Below, piece after piece: positions 27,682 to 37,399 of a stretch of DNA of 64,000 nt (position 1 is the first letter of the stretch; each line of letters opens with the position of its first letter). The position numbers and the translations under genes were made by a program. Location of the stretch: NCBI RefSeq assembly GCF_025527015.1, contig NZ_JAODIM010000039.1:341869-405868 (forward strand), in the 5' to 3' direction. Under the pieces are notes generated by a model. It searched no databases and was not told where the DNA came from. It was given only the letters and a program-made list of their open reading frames with translations. Source of the stretch: Winslowiella arboricola (GTDB lineage: Bacteria > Pseudomonadota > Gammaproteobacteria > Enterobacterales > Enterobacteriaceae).

Positions 27682-28689
27682 TTATCCTGCGTTTTGCTGC
27701 TCATCCTGATCGACCGCAAAACAGGCCACCTGCTGCTCACCATGTTGTTTCAGCTGCGGTTGCAATTGCGTGCAGGTACCGAAACGGCGGTGACAACGGG
27801 CGTTAAAAGCACAGCCCGGCGGCGGGTTGAGCGGGCTTGGCAGCTCTCCCGTCAGCTTGATGCGTTGACGACGGTCATCAGGATTCAGGCGTGGTGTGGC
27901 TGACAACAGCGCCTGAGTATAAGGGTGGCGCGGATTAGCAAATATCGCCTCTTTACTGCCTTTTTCTACACAGCGACCCAGGTACATCACCATCACTTCA
28001 TCAGCGATATGTTCAACTACCGATAAGTCGTGCGAAATAAACACATAAGACAGCCCCAAATCCTGCTGCAAATCCATCATCAGGTTTAATACTTGCGCCC
28101 GAACCGAAACGTCGAGGGCGGAAACCGGCTCATCGGCGATCAGCACATCCGGATCGAGCATCAGACCACGCGCAATGGCGATACGCTGACGCTGACCACC
28201 GGAAAACATATGCGGATAGCGATCGTAATGCTCAGTTTTCAGACCTACTTTCGCCATCATCTCCAGCGCTTTTTCCCGGCGCTCGGCTTTGCTTAGCGAA
28301 GTATTGATTACCAGTGGCTCTTCCAGAATATGGCTGACCTTTTTACGCGGATTCAATGAGCCATATGGATTCTGAAACACAATCTGGATTTTCTGCCGGC
28401 GTAATTTCTGTGCCTGTGGATCGTGTTTTAACAGATCCTGGCCGTGCCAGTAGAGCTGGCCACTGGTTGGCGTCTCAATCATGGTCAGCAGACGACCCAG
28501 CGTCGATTTACCACAACCAGACTCACCGACCACCGCCAGCGTTTTGCCGCGTTCCAGATTAAAGGAGACGCCATCCAGCGCCTTCACCAGCCGCTCCTGA
28601 CCAAACAGGCCTTTTTTCATCGGATAGTGCTTTTTCAGGTCAATAGCCTGCAGCAGATAGTGCTGTTCCAGCGTTTTTTCATCACTCAT
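27682..28689 (-). CDS. dppF: Dipeptide ABC transporter ATP-binding protein DppF
   Basis: One of two ATPases driving dipeptide (and haem/ALA) import. The 335-residue product starts at the ATG at 28689 ([20 protein letters not shown]), as E. coli DppF does; the frame is open further upstream but that part overlaps dppD. Walker [10 protein letters not shown], signature [10 protein letters not shown], Walker B DVLIADEP and the C-terminal oligopeptide-transporter cysteine region ([10 protein letters not shown]) are present. The start overlaps the end of dppD by 8 bases. Confidence 0.97.
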   Translation of the reverse strand: MSDEKTLEQHYLLQAIDLKKHYPMKKGLFGQERLVKALDGVSFNLERGKTLAVVGESGCGKSTLGRLLTMIETPTSGQLYWHGQDLLKHDPQAQKLRRQKIQIVFQNPYGSLNPRKKVSHILEEPLVINTSLSKAERREKALEMMAKVGLKTEHYDRYPHMFSGGQRQRIAIARGLMLDPDVLIADEPVSALDVSVRAQVLNLMMDLQQDLGLSYVFISHDLSVVEHIADEVMVMYLGRCVEKGSKEAIFANPRHPYTQALLSATPRLNPDDRRQRIKLTGELPSPLNPPPGCAFNARCHRRFGTCTQLQPQLKQHGEQQVACFAVDQDEQQNAG

Positions 28690-29665
28690 AAGTTGGTCTC
28701 CCGGCATCATCCAGAGGGAAATGACATTTGGACTGACGCCCCGGAATATCACGTAATTCAGGTTCTTCACTGCGGCAGCGATCGGTGACATACGGGCAGC
28801 GTGGGTTCAGCAAACAGCCATTCGGGCGGTCATATTTACCCGGCACCACACCCGGTAGTGACGCCAGACGCGCTTTATCGGCGGCAAACTCCGGTAATGC
28901 GCGCAGCAGCGCCTGGGTATACGGATGGCGCGGCGCGCGGAAAATATCCACCGCTTTACCGGTTTCCACCACCTGCCCGGCGTACATCACAATAATGTGC
29001 TGCGCCGCTTCCGCCACCAGCGCCAGATCGTGGGTAATCAGGATCAGCGCCATATTTTCCTGGCGCTGCAGATCGAGCAGCAGTTCAATAATCTGCGCCT
29101 GAATGGTCACATCCAGCGCCGTAGTCGGTTCATCAGCAATCAGTAATTTCGGCCGACAGGCGATCGCCATGGCGATCATCACGCGCTGACTCATCCCACC
29201 GGAGAGCTGATGCGGATAAACATCCAGACGCGACGCGGGATCGGGGATACCGACCTGCTCCAGCAGATCAATCGCCCGCTGGCGGCGCGTACGGCGATTA
29301 CCGCCCTGATGCACCTTAATCGCTTCCATAATCTGGAAACCGACGGTGTAGCACGGGTTCAGGCTGGTCATCGGATCCTGGAAAATCATCGCCACTTCCG
29401 AGCCCACCAGCTGGCGGCGCTCTTTTTCGGAGATTTTTTTCAGATCACGCTGGTTAAATTCCAGTTTATCGGCGGTGACGCGACCGGGATAATCAATCAG
29501 TCCCATAATCGCCAGTGAGCTAACCGACTTGCCGGAACCAGACTCGCCGACAATACCGACCACCTGCCCCTGCTCAACCTGATAGCTGATGCGATCAACC
29601 GCACGGAACGGAGCTTTTTCGTCGCCGAAATGCACCGATAGTTTTTCTATATTCAGTAATGCCAT
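28682..29665 (-). CDS. dppD: Dipeptide ABC transporter ATP-binding protein DppD
   Basis: Second ATPase of the Dpp importer, 327 residues. Walker [11 protein letters not shown], signature [10 protein letters not shown], Walker [13 protein letters not shown], switch THDLALV, and the C-terminal iron-sulphur-type cysteines ([14 protein letters not shown]) typical of DppD/OppD. It lies 12 bp after dppC and overlaps dppF. Confidence 0.97.
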   Translation of the reverse strand: MALLNIEKLSVHFGDEKAPFRAVDRISYQVEQGQVVGIVGESGSGKSVSSLAIMGLIDYPGRVTADKLEFNQRDLKKISEKERRQLVGSEVAMIFQDPMTSLNPCYTVGFQIMEAIKVHQGGNRRTRRQRAIDLLEQVGIPDPASRLDVYPHQLSGGMSQRVMIAMAIACRPKLLIADEPTTALDVTIQAQIIELLLDLQRQENMALILITHDLALVAEAAQHIIVMYAGQVVETGKAVDIFRAPRHPYTQALLRALPEFAADKARLASLPGVVPGKYDRPNGCLLNPRCPYVTDRCRSEEPELRDIPGRQSKCHFPLDDAGRPTYE

Positions 29666-29677
29666 CTCGGTGCCTCT

Positions 29678-30580
29678 TTACTGCTTGAGTTTCGGGTCGA
29701 GGGCATCACGCAAGCCATCGCCCATCAGGTTAAATGCCAGAACCGTCAGCAGAATCGCGACACCAGGGAAGGTCACGACCCACCAGGCACTTTGCGCATA
29801 CTGCAATACATCGGAGAGCATGGTGCCCCACTCCGGCGTTGGCGGTTGCGCGCCCATACCCAAGAAGCCCAACGCGGCCATATCAAGAATCGCGTTAGAG
29901 AAACCAAGCGAAGCCTGCACGATCAGCGGTGCCAGGCAGTTTGGCAAAATATTGACGAACATCTGTCGAATCGCACCAGCACCGGCCACCCGTGAAGCAG
30001 TGACGTAATCGCGATGCACTTCCACCAGCACCGCCGCGCGCGTTAAGCGGATATAATGCGGCAGGGCGACAAAGGTCAGGGCGATGGAAGCATTAACAAT
30101 CGACGGGCCAAATATCGCTACCAGAACCAGCGCCAGCAGCAGGCTTGGCAACGCCAGCATAATATCCACCAGGCGCATAATCATGGCGTCAACCGTGCCG
30201 CCGACATAGCCAGCGATTAAGCCAAACACCACGCCGAGGATCAGCGACAGTACCACCACCATACAGCCCACCAGCAGCGACAGGCGGGCGCCATACATCA
30301 GACGCGACAGCACATCGCGGCCCACATCATCGGTGCCGAACAGAAACTCCCAGCTGCCGCCTTCCTGCCAGACTGGCGGGCGCAACAGCGAATCGCGGAA
30401 CTGCTCAGCAGGCGCATGTGGCGCCAGTACGCTGGCGAACACCGCGATTAAGATCATAATGACCACATACACCAGGCCGATCACGGCGCCTTTGTTACGT
30501 TTAAAGTAGTGCCAGAATTCCTGAATTGGGGTCATCGGCTTTGGTGCAGCAGTGATGCTGCTCGGATCAATTTGAGACAT
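29678..30580 (-). CDS. dppC: Dipeptide ABC transporter permease DppC
   Basis: Inner-membrane permease with six predicted helices, 300 residues. An N-terminal helix is followed by the periplasmic loop with FGTDDVGRDVLSRLMYGAR, characteristic of DppC/OppC, and an EAA-type loop near RAAVLVEVHRDYV that contacts the ATPases. It sits 10 bp after dppB. Confidence 0.97.
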   Translation of the reverse strand: MSQIDPSSITAAPKPMTPIQEFWHYFKRNKGAVIGLVYVVIMILIAVFASVLAPHAPAEQFRDSLLRPPVWQEGGSWEFLFGTDDVGRDVLSRLMYGARLSLLVGCMVVVLSLILGVVFGLIAGYVGGTVDAMIMRLVDIMLALPSLLLALVLVAIFGPSIVNASIALTFVALPHYIRLTRAAVLVEVHRDYVTASRVAGAGAIRQMFVNILPNCLAPLIVQASLGFSNAILDMAALGFLGMGAQPPTPEWGTMLSDVLQYAQSAWWVVTFPGVAILLTVLAFNLMGDGLRDALDPKLKQ

Positions 30581-30590
30581 CCCGGCCCCC

Positions 30591-31610
30591 TTATTTTTTA
30601 TGTCGGATACGTGGGTTAACCACGCCGTATAGCAGGTCGACCAGCAGGTTTACCAGGATAATCAAGGTAGCCACCAGCAGAACACCGCCCTGCACCACCG
30701 GATAGTCCCGACGCTGTAACGCATCGATTAACCAGCGGCCCAGTCCCGGCCAGGAAAAGATAGTTTCGGTCAGGATCGCACCCGCCAGCAGCGTGCCGAC
30801 TTGCAGACCAATCACCGTCACCACCGGTAACATCGCGTTGCGCAGCGCATGCACCACAATCACCCTAAGGCGGGTCAGACCCTTGGCGCGCGCGGTACGG
30901 ATATAATCCTCACCCAGCACTTCCAGCATTGACGAGCGAGTCATACGCACAATTACCGCCAGCGGAATCGTGCCAAGCACCACCGCCGGCAGAATCATAT
31001 GCATCAGCGCGTCTTTGAAATCGCCGGGTTCGCCCCAGAAGAAAGTGTCAATAATCATAAAACCGGTAAGTGGCATGGTATCGTCGAGGAAAACCGTATC
31101 GCCGATACGCCCGGAGACCGGCGTCAGGTTCAGTTGCACTGACACCAGCATGATCATCATCATGCCCCACCAGAAGATCGGCATTGAGTAACCGGTCAGG
31201 GCGATGCCCACTGCGGTGTGATCGAAAATCGAACCGCGTTTTACCGCTGCCAGCACGCCGACCGGAATCCCTACCGCCACCGCAAACAGCATGGCGCAGA
31301 TACCGAGTTCCAGCGTCGCTTTAAAGCGCGGAACAAACTCATCCCATACCGGGATGCGGCTTTTCAGTGAAATACCCAGGTCGCCATGCATGACACCGTT
31401 GATGTAGGTGAGGTACTGCTTCCACATCGGCTGGTCCAGCCCCAGCTGGGCCAGTAATTGCGCATGACGTTCAGGAGAGATGCCACGTTCACCGGCCATA
31501 ATCATTACCGGGTCGCCCGGTATCAGGTGAACGAAAGCGAAAGTTAATAGGGTGATACCAATAAACGTTGGGATAACCAAACCCAAACGTCGGAGTATGA
31601 ACTGCAACAT
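30591..31610 (-). CDS. dppB: Dipeptide ABC transporter permease DppB
   Basis: Inner-membrane permease, 339 residues, with the N-terminal MLQFILRRLGLVIPTFIGIT helix and IPGDPV motif of the family, and the EAA-type loop near EDYIRTARAKGL. First of the four distal genes, 180 bp after dppA; an internal hairpin in that gap probably makes dppBCDF less abundant than dppA. Confidence 0.97.
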   Translation of the reverse strand: MLQFILRRLGLVIPTFIGITLLTFAFVHLIPGDPVMIMAGERGISPERHAQLLAQLGLDQPMWKQYLTYINGVMHGDLGISLKSRIPVWDEFVPRFKATLELGICAMLFAVAVGIPVGVLAAVKRGSIFDHTAVGIALTGYSMPIFWWGMMMIMLVSVQLNLTPVSGRIGDTVFLDDTMPLTGFMIIDTFFWGEPGDFKDALMHMILPAVVLGTIPLAVIVRMTRSSMLEVLGEDYIRTARAKGLTRLRVIVVHALRNAMLPVVTVIGLQVGTLLAGAILTETIFSWPGLGRWLIDALQRRDYPVVQGGVLLVATLIILVNLLVDLLYGVVNPRIRHKK

Positions 31611-31707
31611 AATCCGTATTCTCTGTAATCTCCCGCAGCCGTAACCGACGGGATTTATAATTGCTCACATCTGGCGAAACGCTGACCAGCGTTCACCGCG
31701 ACACGCC

Positions 31708-31722
31708 TGATACCAGGTATCA
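31708..31722. repeat. Palindrome in the dppA-dppB gap
   Basis: TGATACCAGGTATCA, two perfect 7-base arms around one base. It could be a protein site or RNA hairpin between dppA and dppB. Confidence 0.45.
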
Positions 31723-31750
31723 AAGTGCCTTTACCAGTTTATTCATCCGG

Positions 31751-31775
31751 GAAAAGGGCCAGCAACGCTGGCCCT
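31751..31775 (-). terminator. Hairpin after dppA, attenuating read-through to dppB
   Basis: On the minus strand GGGCCAGC, loop GTT, GCTGGCCC followed by TTTT; arms at 31756-31763 and 31767-31774. A strong stem with a short T-run soon after the dppA stop is expected to protect dppA mRNA or partly terminate transcription, giving excess binding protein. Confidence 0.75.
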
Positions 31776-31790
31776 GCAGATCAGAACGAC

Positions 31791-33401
31791 TTACTCAGCG
31801 ACATCAACATTGACGAAGTAGTGGCCGCCTAATGGATCAACCACATAACCACTGACTTTCTTGCTGACTGGCTCGTACACGGTAGAGTGCGCGATAATCA
31901 GGGCTGGCGCCTGGTCATGCATTACGACCTGAGCTTGCTTGTAGTACTCGATACGTTTGTTGTGATCGTCAGTGGCGCGAGCCGGCTGGATCTGCTCTTC
32001 AAACGGCTTGTAACACCAGCGCGAATAGTTAGAGCCATCTTTTGCCGCCGCACAGCTGAACAGGGTGGCGAAGAAGTTATCCGGATCCCCATTATCACCG
32101 GTCCAGCCCATCATCACCGTCTGGTGTTCACCCGATTTAGCACGCTTCAGATACTCGCCCCACTCGTAGGTAACGATCTTGGCTTTCACGCCAATTTTCG
32201 CCCAGTCGGACTGAATCATCTCCGCCATACGACGGGCGTTAGGGTTGTATGGACGCTGTACTGGCATTGCCCACAGGTCGATGGCGAAACCGTCTGCCAT
32301 ACCGGCTTCTTTCAGCAGCGCTTTGGCTTTTTCCACATCATAAGGGTAATCCTTAACATCGTCGTTGTAGCCCCACATCGTTGGTGGGATCAGGTTTTTA
32401 GCCGCCTGGCCAGCGCCCTGATACACGGCTTTGATAATCGCGTCCTTGTTTACCGCCATGGTCAGCGCCTGACGTACTTTCAGGTTATCCAGCGGCTTTT
32501 TCTCAACGTTAAATGACAGATAGCCGACGTTCAGGCCTGGCTGCTCCATCAGGTTGATATTCTTGTCTTCCTTCATGCGCGCGATATCAGCCGGGTTCGG
32601 ATACGGCATCACCTGGCATTCGCCTTTCTGCATTTTCGCATAACGTACAGAAGCATCCGGGGTAATGGAGAACACTAAGCGATCGATCTTCGGCTTGGTG
32701 CCCCAGTATTCCGGGTTAGCTTTGTACAGAATGCGTGAATCTTTCTGGTACTGCTGCAGCTGGAAGGGACCGGTACCGACCGGGTTCAGATCCACTTTGT
32801 CCGGCGTACCGGCTTTCAGCATATTGTCTGCGTATTCGGCAGAGAGCACGGAAGCGAAGTCCATCCCCAGGTCAGCGAGGAACGGCGACTCAGGGCGAGT
32901 CAGCACAAAGCGTACGGTGTTATCGTCCACTTTCTCGATTTTGCTGATCAGGTTTGGCATATCCATGCCGTCGAAGTATTCATAGCTGCCACCGGAAACA
33001 CCATGATATTTGTTGTTTTTATCCAGCTGGCGCTCAAAGGTGAATACCACGTCGTCGGCATTAAAATCGCGCGTCGGTTTGAAATCTTTGGTGGTGTGCC
33101 ACTTCACGCCTTTACGCAGGTGGAAAGTGTAGGTCTTGCCATCTTCGCTGACGTCCCATTTTTCTGCCAGCGCAGGCTGAATTTCGGTAGTACCGATTTT
33201 GAACTCAACCAGACGGTTGTAAATCTGACGGGAACTGGCGTCATAGGTGGTGCCGGAGGTAAACAACTGCGGGTTAAAGCCTTCAGGCGAACCTTCTGAA
33301 CAGTAGACGAGGGTCTTCGCCTGGACACCGGCGGCTACGGTCATCGCGATCAGGCTCAGACCAACCTTCAGCATCCCTGTTTTAGCCAAGGAAATACTCA
33401 T
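31791..33401 (-). CDS. dppA: Periplasmic dipeptide-binding protein DppA
   Basis: High-affinity periplasmic receptor of the dipeptide importer, also involved in haem uptake and peptide chemotaxis in E. coli. The 536-residue product has a signal peptide (about 1-28, ending GVQA), then KTLVYCSEGSPEGFNPQLF as in E. coli mature DppA, and a family-5 solute-binding fold throughout. GGAG lies 7 bases before the ATG at 33401. The leader carries a predicted GcvB target. Confidence 0.97.
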   Translation of the reverse strand: MSISLAKTGMLKVGLSLIAMTVAAGVQAKTLVYCSEGSPEGFNPQLFTSGTTYDASSRQIYNRLVEFKIGTTEIQPALAEKWDVSEDGKTYTFHLRKGVKWHTTKDFKPTRDFNADDVVFTFERQLDKNNKYHGVSGGSYEYFDGMDMPNLISKIEKVDDNTVRFVLTRPESPFLADLGMDFASVLSAEYADNMLKAGTPDKVDLNPVGTGPFQLQQYQKDSRILYKANPEYWGTKPKIDRLVFSITPDASVRYAKMQKGECQVMPYPNPADIARMKEDKNINLMEQPGLNVGYLSFNVEKKPLDNLKVRQALTMAVNKDAIIKAVYQGAGQAAKNLIPPTMWGYNDDVKDYPYDVEKAKALLKEAGMADGFAIDLWAMPVQRPYNPNARRMAEMIQSDWAKIGVKAKIVTYEWGEYLKRAKSGEHQTVMMGWTGDNGDPDNFFATLFSCAAAKDGSNYSRWCYKPFEEQIQPARATDDHNKRIEYYKQAQVVMHDQAPALIIAHSTVYEPVSKKVSGYVVDPLGGHYFVNVDVAE

Positions 33402-33412
33402 GCTTATACTCC

Positions 33413-33434
33413 AATGTGATGTGTTGTTGTGTGC
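33413..33434 (-). promoter_or_regulatory. Predicted GcvB small-RNA target in the dppA 5' UTR
   Basis: On the minus strand the leader reads GCACACAACAACACATCACA just before the TTGGAG Shine-Dalgarno. C/A-rich ACACAACA sequence is what the GU-rich R1 region of GcvB pairs with in E. coli and Salmonella dppA; the ATCACATTGGAG part also matches the E. coli leader. Repression by GcvB is thus expected. Confidence 0.75.
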
Positions 33435-34059
33435 GTTACGCCCGGCCTGTGTTTTTTTAGTGTGGCCGGTGCATGCCCTCAGGCATCAATAAGAAGGCGA
33501 GCTATTAACGTCTGACTCTGTGGAATCCATCAGACGAATCCGCTTCCTGCCGCCTCATTGAGGCATCAATTTGTCAACAGTTGCAACTAACGTCAATACA
33601 AAGACCAGGTATTTACACAGAGTGTGAGAAACAGCAAGCAAACATAAAAAAAACACATCACTAACAATTGCAGTCGAAAAATGCACTATCAGCGATAATA
33701 ACCAGACTATGATCGCGTGTATCAAATTATTACCAGTGATTTACTCCGCTAAAAAACAATTAAAAATTCTCGTTTAGTGATGAATATCTGCACGATTAGT
33801 TTTGTGATCCAGCGCAAATCAGCAAAATATGCTGCGACATGGGTATAAGAAATGGTCAACAAGCGGCATTCGGTCATAAGCAGAATGTGTCGCGAAATAA
33901 GGGGCGAGCCTGTCACGACAGGGGGGATGATTACTCTATGCAGAAACGATGCAAAATAGTGCTTACTGTTGCATAAATCCATCGTGAAAACATAATAAGC
34001 TGGTCTGATAAGTAAAAACCGCAGAATTACTGTCAGCCAGCTCTGTTCTGTCTGTGCCG
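33435..34059. other. Long dppA upstream region without a convincing gene
   Basis: About 620 bp of AT-rich sequence between dppA and the M20 deacylase stop. It must contain the dppA promoter; GGCC arms around 33442-33470 could form a leader hairpin. A 77-codon minus-strand ORF (33749-33982) has no recognisable domain and looks like chance. Confidence 0.5.
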
Positions 34060-35340
34060 CTAAGAGTCTGAAGGGGTGGCTGTCCAGTCGACAATAAAGG
34101 TAAGCAGCACTTTCACATACTGTTTCAGCTGGCTAATCGACACCTGTTCATTAACGCTGTGGGCATGCTCCAGTTTACCTGGACCGAAAATCGCCGCCGG
34201 AATACCGACATGGCCGAACCAGCCGCCATCCGTTACGGTGGGTGAGACATCAATTATCGCAGGCTTACCGGAAATGTCCGCGTAGCGCTGCGCCAGCAGG
34301 CGAATGCCCGCATGTTCAGGGTCAACTTCCAGCGACGGGAATATCTCACCGCGATCTTCAATCATCGATTTACCTCCCCAGCGGAACTGCGGAGGATGGT
34401 CGCGCAACCAGGGATCGGCGCTGGCAACCGCCTGGATATGGTTTTCGATCTCCTGCACGATAGTCTGATGGTTTTCATTGGGATAGTAGTGAACCGTAAT
34501 CCACAGACGACACTCATCAGCAATAAACGCCGCATGGCGACCGCCTTCAATCACTGCCGGATTAATGGTAGTGGCGCCGGGTGGGCAGCCCGGGTAACTC
34601 TTCACCACCGCCCAGTGGCGCTCCAGTTCCTGTAATCCCTGGATGATTTTCATCATCTTTTCAATCGCGCTGGCGCCGACTAAACCACCACCGGCGTGGA
34701 TCATGCGGCTACGGGTGCCGTCGTGGAAGCTTTGCGGACTTTTAACCGTAATCCAGCCGGTGATCACACCGCCCTGCCCCTGAATATGCAGATCGGAAGT
34801 ATCGACTATCAGCGCCAGATCGGCGCTGTAACCCCGTTTGCAGCACTCCAGAGTTCCGGCTTCTCCCACCTCTTCGCCAATCACCGACTGAAAAATCAGG
34901 TCTCCTGGCAGCGTAATCTGCTGCTCGCGCAGCAGCTTTAGCGCAAACAGCGCTCCGGCCACTCCGCCTTTCATATCCGCCGCACCGCGGCCAATTACCA
35001 CATCATCGCGCACAATTGGCTGGAAAGGCCCGCTTTCCCAGGCTTCCTGCGGCGAGACTTCCGCGACATCGATATGGCCATTAATAATCAGACTGTGATG
35101 GTGTGCGCTGTCGCTGCCTTTCAGTGTGCCGACAACATTGGGATCGCCGGGGTAGATATCCCAGCTGTCGATGGCGCAACCCAGCTCGCGCAGGTAACCG
35201 GCGATAAACGCCTGCGCCTGCGCCGTATTCCGCGCGGGTGGCGCCGGAGTCGCAAAGGCGATTAGCTCACAGAGCAACGCGATAAGTTCGTCTTCACGAC
35301 TATCAACCAGATCGAGTAATTGCCGGATATCAGTGGGCAT
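34060..35340 (-). CDS. M20-family ArgE/DapE-type deacylase
   Basis: Zinc-dependent aminoacylase-like amidohydrolase of the acetylornithine deacetylase/succinyl-diaminopimelate desuccinylase group; the substrate cannot be read from sequence. I start at the ATG at 35340 (MPTDIRQLLDLVDSRED), giving 426 residues, because the open frame upstream runs through palindromic repeats and a tRNA gene. Metal-site residues are visible: INGHIDVA (His89, Asp91), RGAADMKGG (Asp122), GEEVGEAGTLE (catalytic Glu156 and metal Glu157). Neither arg nor dap genes are adjacent, so a role as catabolic or salvage deacylase is as likely as a biosynthetic one. Confidence 0.88.
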   Translation of the reverse strand: MPTDIRQLLDLVDSREDELIALLCELIAFATPAPPARNTAQAQAFIAGYLRELGCAIDSWDIYPGDPNVVGTLKGSDSAHHHSLIINGHIDVAEVSPQEAWESGPFQPIVRDDVVIGRGAADMKGGVAGALFALKLLREQQITLPGDLIFQSVIGEEVGEAGTLECCKRGYSADLALIVDTSDLHIQGQGGVITGWITVKSPQSFHDGTRSRMIHAGGGLVGASAIEKMMKIIQGLQELERHWAVVKSYPGCPPGATTINPAVIEGGRHAAFIADECRLWITVHYYPNENHQTIVQEIENHIQAVASADPWLRDHPPQFRWGGKSMIEDRGEIFPSLEVDPEHAGIRLLAQRYADISGKPAIIDVSPTVTDGGWFGHVGIPAAIFGPGKLEHAHSVNEQVSISQLKQYVKVLLTFIVDWTATPSDS

Positions 35341-35354
35341 CAGTGGAGGCTCCT

Positions 35355-35463
35355 GTAGGGGCGTTCGGATGGCAGGCGGGATGCAAACCATCAGCATGGG
35401 CGGCGAAAACGCCGCCCCTACATAAGTCTGTGAATTTCTCCAGGGGCGGCATTCTCGCCGCTC
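35355..35463. repeat. GC-rich palindromic repeat cluster (REP-like)
   Basis: Outer arms GTAGGGGCG (35355-35363) and CGCCCCTAC (35413-35421) enclose a perfect hairpin GGGCGGCG-AAAA-CGCCGCCC (35398-35417); a further imperfect copy AGGGGCGGCATTCTCGCCGC follows at about 35442-35461. The same sequence recurs at the right end of the window (63898-64000), so it is a dispersed element. Confidence 0.85.
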
Positions 35464-35502
35464 TCCAGCATAATCAAGATTCGAAGGGTATTTTGCAAAC
35501 AA

Positions 35503-35533
35503 CAAAAAACCCCTGTCATTGCTGACAGGGGTT
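35503..35533 (-). terminator. Intrinsic terminator of tRNA-Pro
   Basis: On the minus strand ACCCCTGTCA, loop GCAA, TGACAGGGGT, then TTTTTTG. It starts a few bases after the tRNA CCA end. Confidence 0.88.
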
Positions 35534-35540
35534 CTGAAGA

Positions 35541-35617
35541 TGGTCGGCGAGAGAGGATTCGAACCTCCGACCCACTGGTCCCAAACCAGTTGCGCTACCA
35601 AGCTGCGCTACTCGCCG
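35541..35617 (-). tRNA. proM: tRNA-Pro, anticodon TGG
   Basis: 77 nt with encoded CCA. The acceptor stem CGGCGAG/CTCGCCG, T-loop GGTTCGAATCC, and anticodon loop TTTGGGA inside ACTGG/CCAGT fix the anticodon as TGG. To my reading it matches E. coli proM. It lies between dpp and eptB, where E. coli has proK (anticodon CGG). It is a single-gene unit with its own terminator. Confidence 0.97.
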
Positions 35618-35719
35618 ATGGGGGCGCATGTTACTGCGCGGCCCCGGGAGCGTCAACGACTTTTTGTGAAATGCGCCTCAACCGCCTGGAAAGCATGCAT
35701 ATTCGGCTGAGGCAACAGA

Positions 35720-37399
35720 TTACGGCTTAGAATCCGGTGCCTGGCACCAGTTATTTGCCGCTTTAATACCGCCATTCGGTGAGGTATAGCCTATGCAACC
35801 GAGGATGGTGTCAAACAGCTCAACATGACGATGCGTTTTACCGGTGCGCTGCTGCGCCTGTAAACGTTCAAATGCACTCTTATTCTTATCATCGGCCAGA
35901 TACTTATCGGATGCCCAGACAATCATCGGTACGCGGAACTGCTCTGGTGGCGCCATTTCACGCGGCGTACCGTGCAGATGCATATTCTCATCGATAGATT
36001 CACCATGGTCAGAGGCATAGAACACGATGGCTTTTTTATCACGTAACTGATCGAATACGCTATCCAGCACGCTGTCGGTATACAGCACCGAGTTATCAAA
36101 GGCGTTGATTAACTGCGCTTTACTGCAGAAATCATCAACGCCCATACACTCTGGCTGATAGCGGGCGAAATCTCGCGGATAACGCTGAGAATAGAGATAG
36201 TGCGAACCTTTGGTGTGCAATATCACCAGATGTTTGCCCTGAGGATGGCGATCGACAGACGCTTTCAGCTCCGGCACCAGCAGCATATCGTCTACCGGTT
36301 TACCCTGATTACGCTTCTCAGAACCAATCTGCTCACGGAAAGCGTAGTTATCAGCATCGGTATTGTTGTAGAACCAGACTTCGCTCTGCATCGCGAACAG
36401 TTCAGAGCTGAAACCCAGCTCCTTCAGCACCGCAAACACATTCTGCTCTTTCAGCGTACGACCCGGATTATCCATGGTGCCGCCTTCGCGCACAAACATA
36501 CAGCGCAGCGAAAGTTTGGTCGAGGTATCACAGGATTCGCCGCGGAAAGCCACCAGGTTCTTCTCTTTCGACAACTTTGGCGTGGTATCACGGTCATAAC
36601 CGAGAATTCCCATATGATCCCAGCGCGTGGTCTCACCAATCACAAACACCACATAGGTATCGTCAAGACCGGCTGGCGCGACATAACTAAACTTCTCTGC
36701 CGGATCGAGCAGGTCCTGGTCGTTCATCGTCTCATCGACACGGGTATAAGCAAACAGCCCCAGCGCGGACAGCCAGTTGGATGGCAGATAGGAGTGCGCA
36801 ACCACACCGCCATAACTTGGCAGATCGATATTGGTCATTTTTTCCTGCGCCGACTGCTGATGGTCAAAATAACGGATCGGCAACCAGGTCAGCGCCACCG
36901 CCGCCAGCATGATAACCACCGGTTTCAGACGATGTCCTGGGGTTTTAAGCTGTTCCAGCAGCGTCATGCTTAGCTTATTGCACCAAATCATCAGCAGCGG
37001 TACGGCACTCACCAGCACCATCCAGGCAATAAATTGCAGGCCGACCACTTCTTTCGACAGATCAATATCGGTGGTCATCACCGATGCCACAATGCCGTAG
37101 CCAATCACCACATTAAAAAACGCCATGTAATAGCTGGCGGCCACCGAAACCACCACCAGAATTGTGGCGACGATACGATAGAACAGTTTGCCGCCCAGAG
37201 ACATTAAGCGCATCAGGAAGAAAGTAAGTAAAACGATGGCAACCACTTCCGCAGTGGCGGAGAGCCAGTTTTTCAGTGAAGAGTGAGTAACATAAGGATC
37301 AAAACGCCGATAAAAGACGGGAAGATTCAACAAGATACCAAGATAAAGCGCCAGCAGCAGCGAAAGCTTCTGTTGGGTTAACGATTTTATATAATTCAT
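35720..37399 (-). CDS. eptB: Kdo2-lipid A phosphoethanolamine 7''-transferase EptB
   Basis: Inner-membrane enzyme adding phosphoethanolamine to the outer Kdo of lipopolysaccharide, important for cationic peptide resistance. The 559-residue product has five N-terminal helices and a periplasmic sulfatase-fold domain; the nucleophile motif is IGETTRWDHMG, and YASDHGESIDE with HGTPREMAP provides metal ligands. Start and length agree with E. coli EptB (563). In E. coli the gene is likewise near a proline tRNA and dpp. Confidence 0.95.
   Translation of the reverse strand: MNYIKSLTQQKLSLLLALYLGILLNLPVFYRRFDPYVTHSSLKNWLSATAEVVAIVLLTFFLMRLMSLGGKLFYRIVATILVVVSVAASYYMAFFNVVIGYGIVASVMTTDIDLSKEVVGLQFIAWMVLVSAVPLLMIWCNKLSMTLLEQLKTPGHRLKPVVIMLAAVALTWLPIRYFDHQQSAQEKMTNIDLPSYGGVVAHSYLPSNWLSALGLFAYTRVDETMNDQDLLDPAEKFSYVAPAGLDDTYVVFVIGETTRWDHMGILGYDRDTTPKLSKEKNLVAFRGESCDTSTKLSLRCMFVREGGTMDNPGRTLKEQNVFAVLKELGFSSELFAMQSEVWFYNNTDADNYAFREQIGSEKRNQGKPVDDMLLVPELKASVDRHPQGKHLVILHTKGSHYLYSQRYPRDFARYQPECMGVDDFCSKAQLINAFDNSVLYTDSVLDSVFDQLRDKKAIVFYASDHGESIDENMHLHGTPREMAPPEQFRVPMIVWASDKYLADDKNKSAFERLQAQQRTGKTHRHVELFDTILGCIGYTSPNGGIKAANNWCQAPDSKP

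Noticed and set aside
28690..28791. Longer start for DppF (34 extra residues)
   Set aside because: This part is dppD coding sequence in another frame; the E. coli-like start is at 28689.
33749..33982. 77-codon minus-strand ORF upstream of dppA
   Set aside because: No domain, no strong ribosome site, AT-rich composition; likely chance.
35341..35601. Upstream extension of the M20 deacylase frame by 87 codons
   Set aside because: It would run through palindromic repeats and the tRNA-Pro gene; the ATG at 35340 starts the family-like sequence.
35519..35710. Plus-strand 63-codon ORF over the tRNA
   Set aside because: It is the antisense reading of tRNA-Pro and its flanks.
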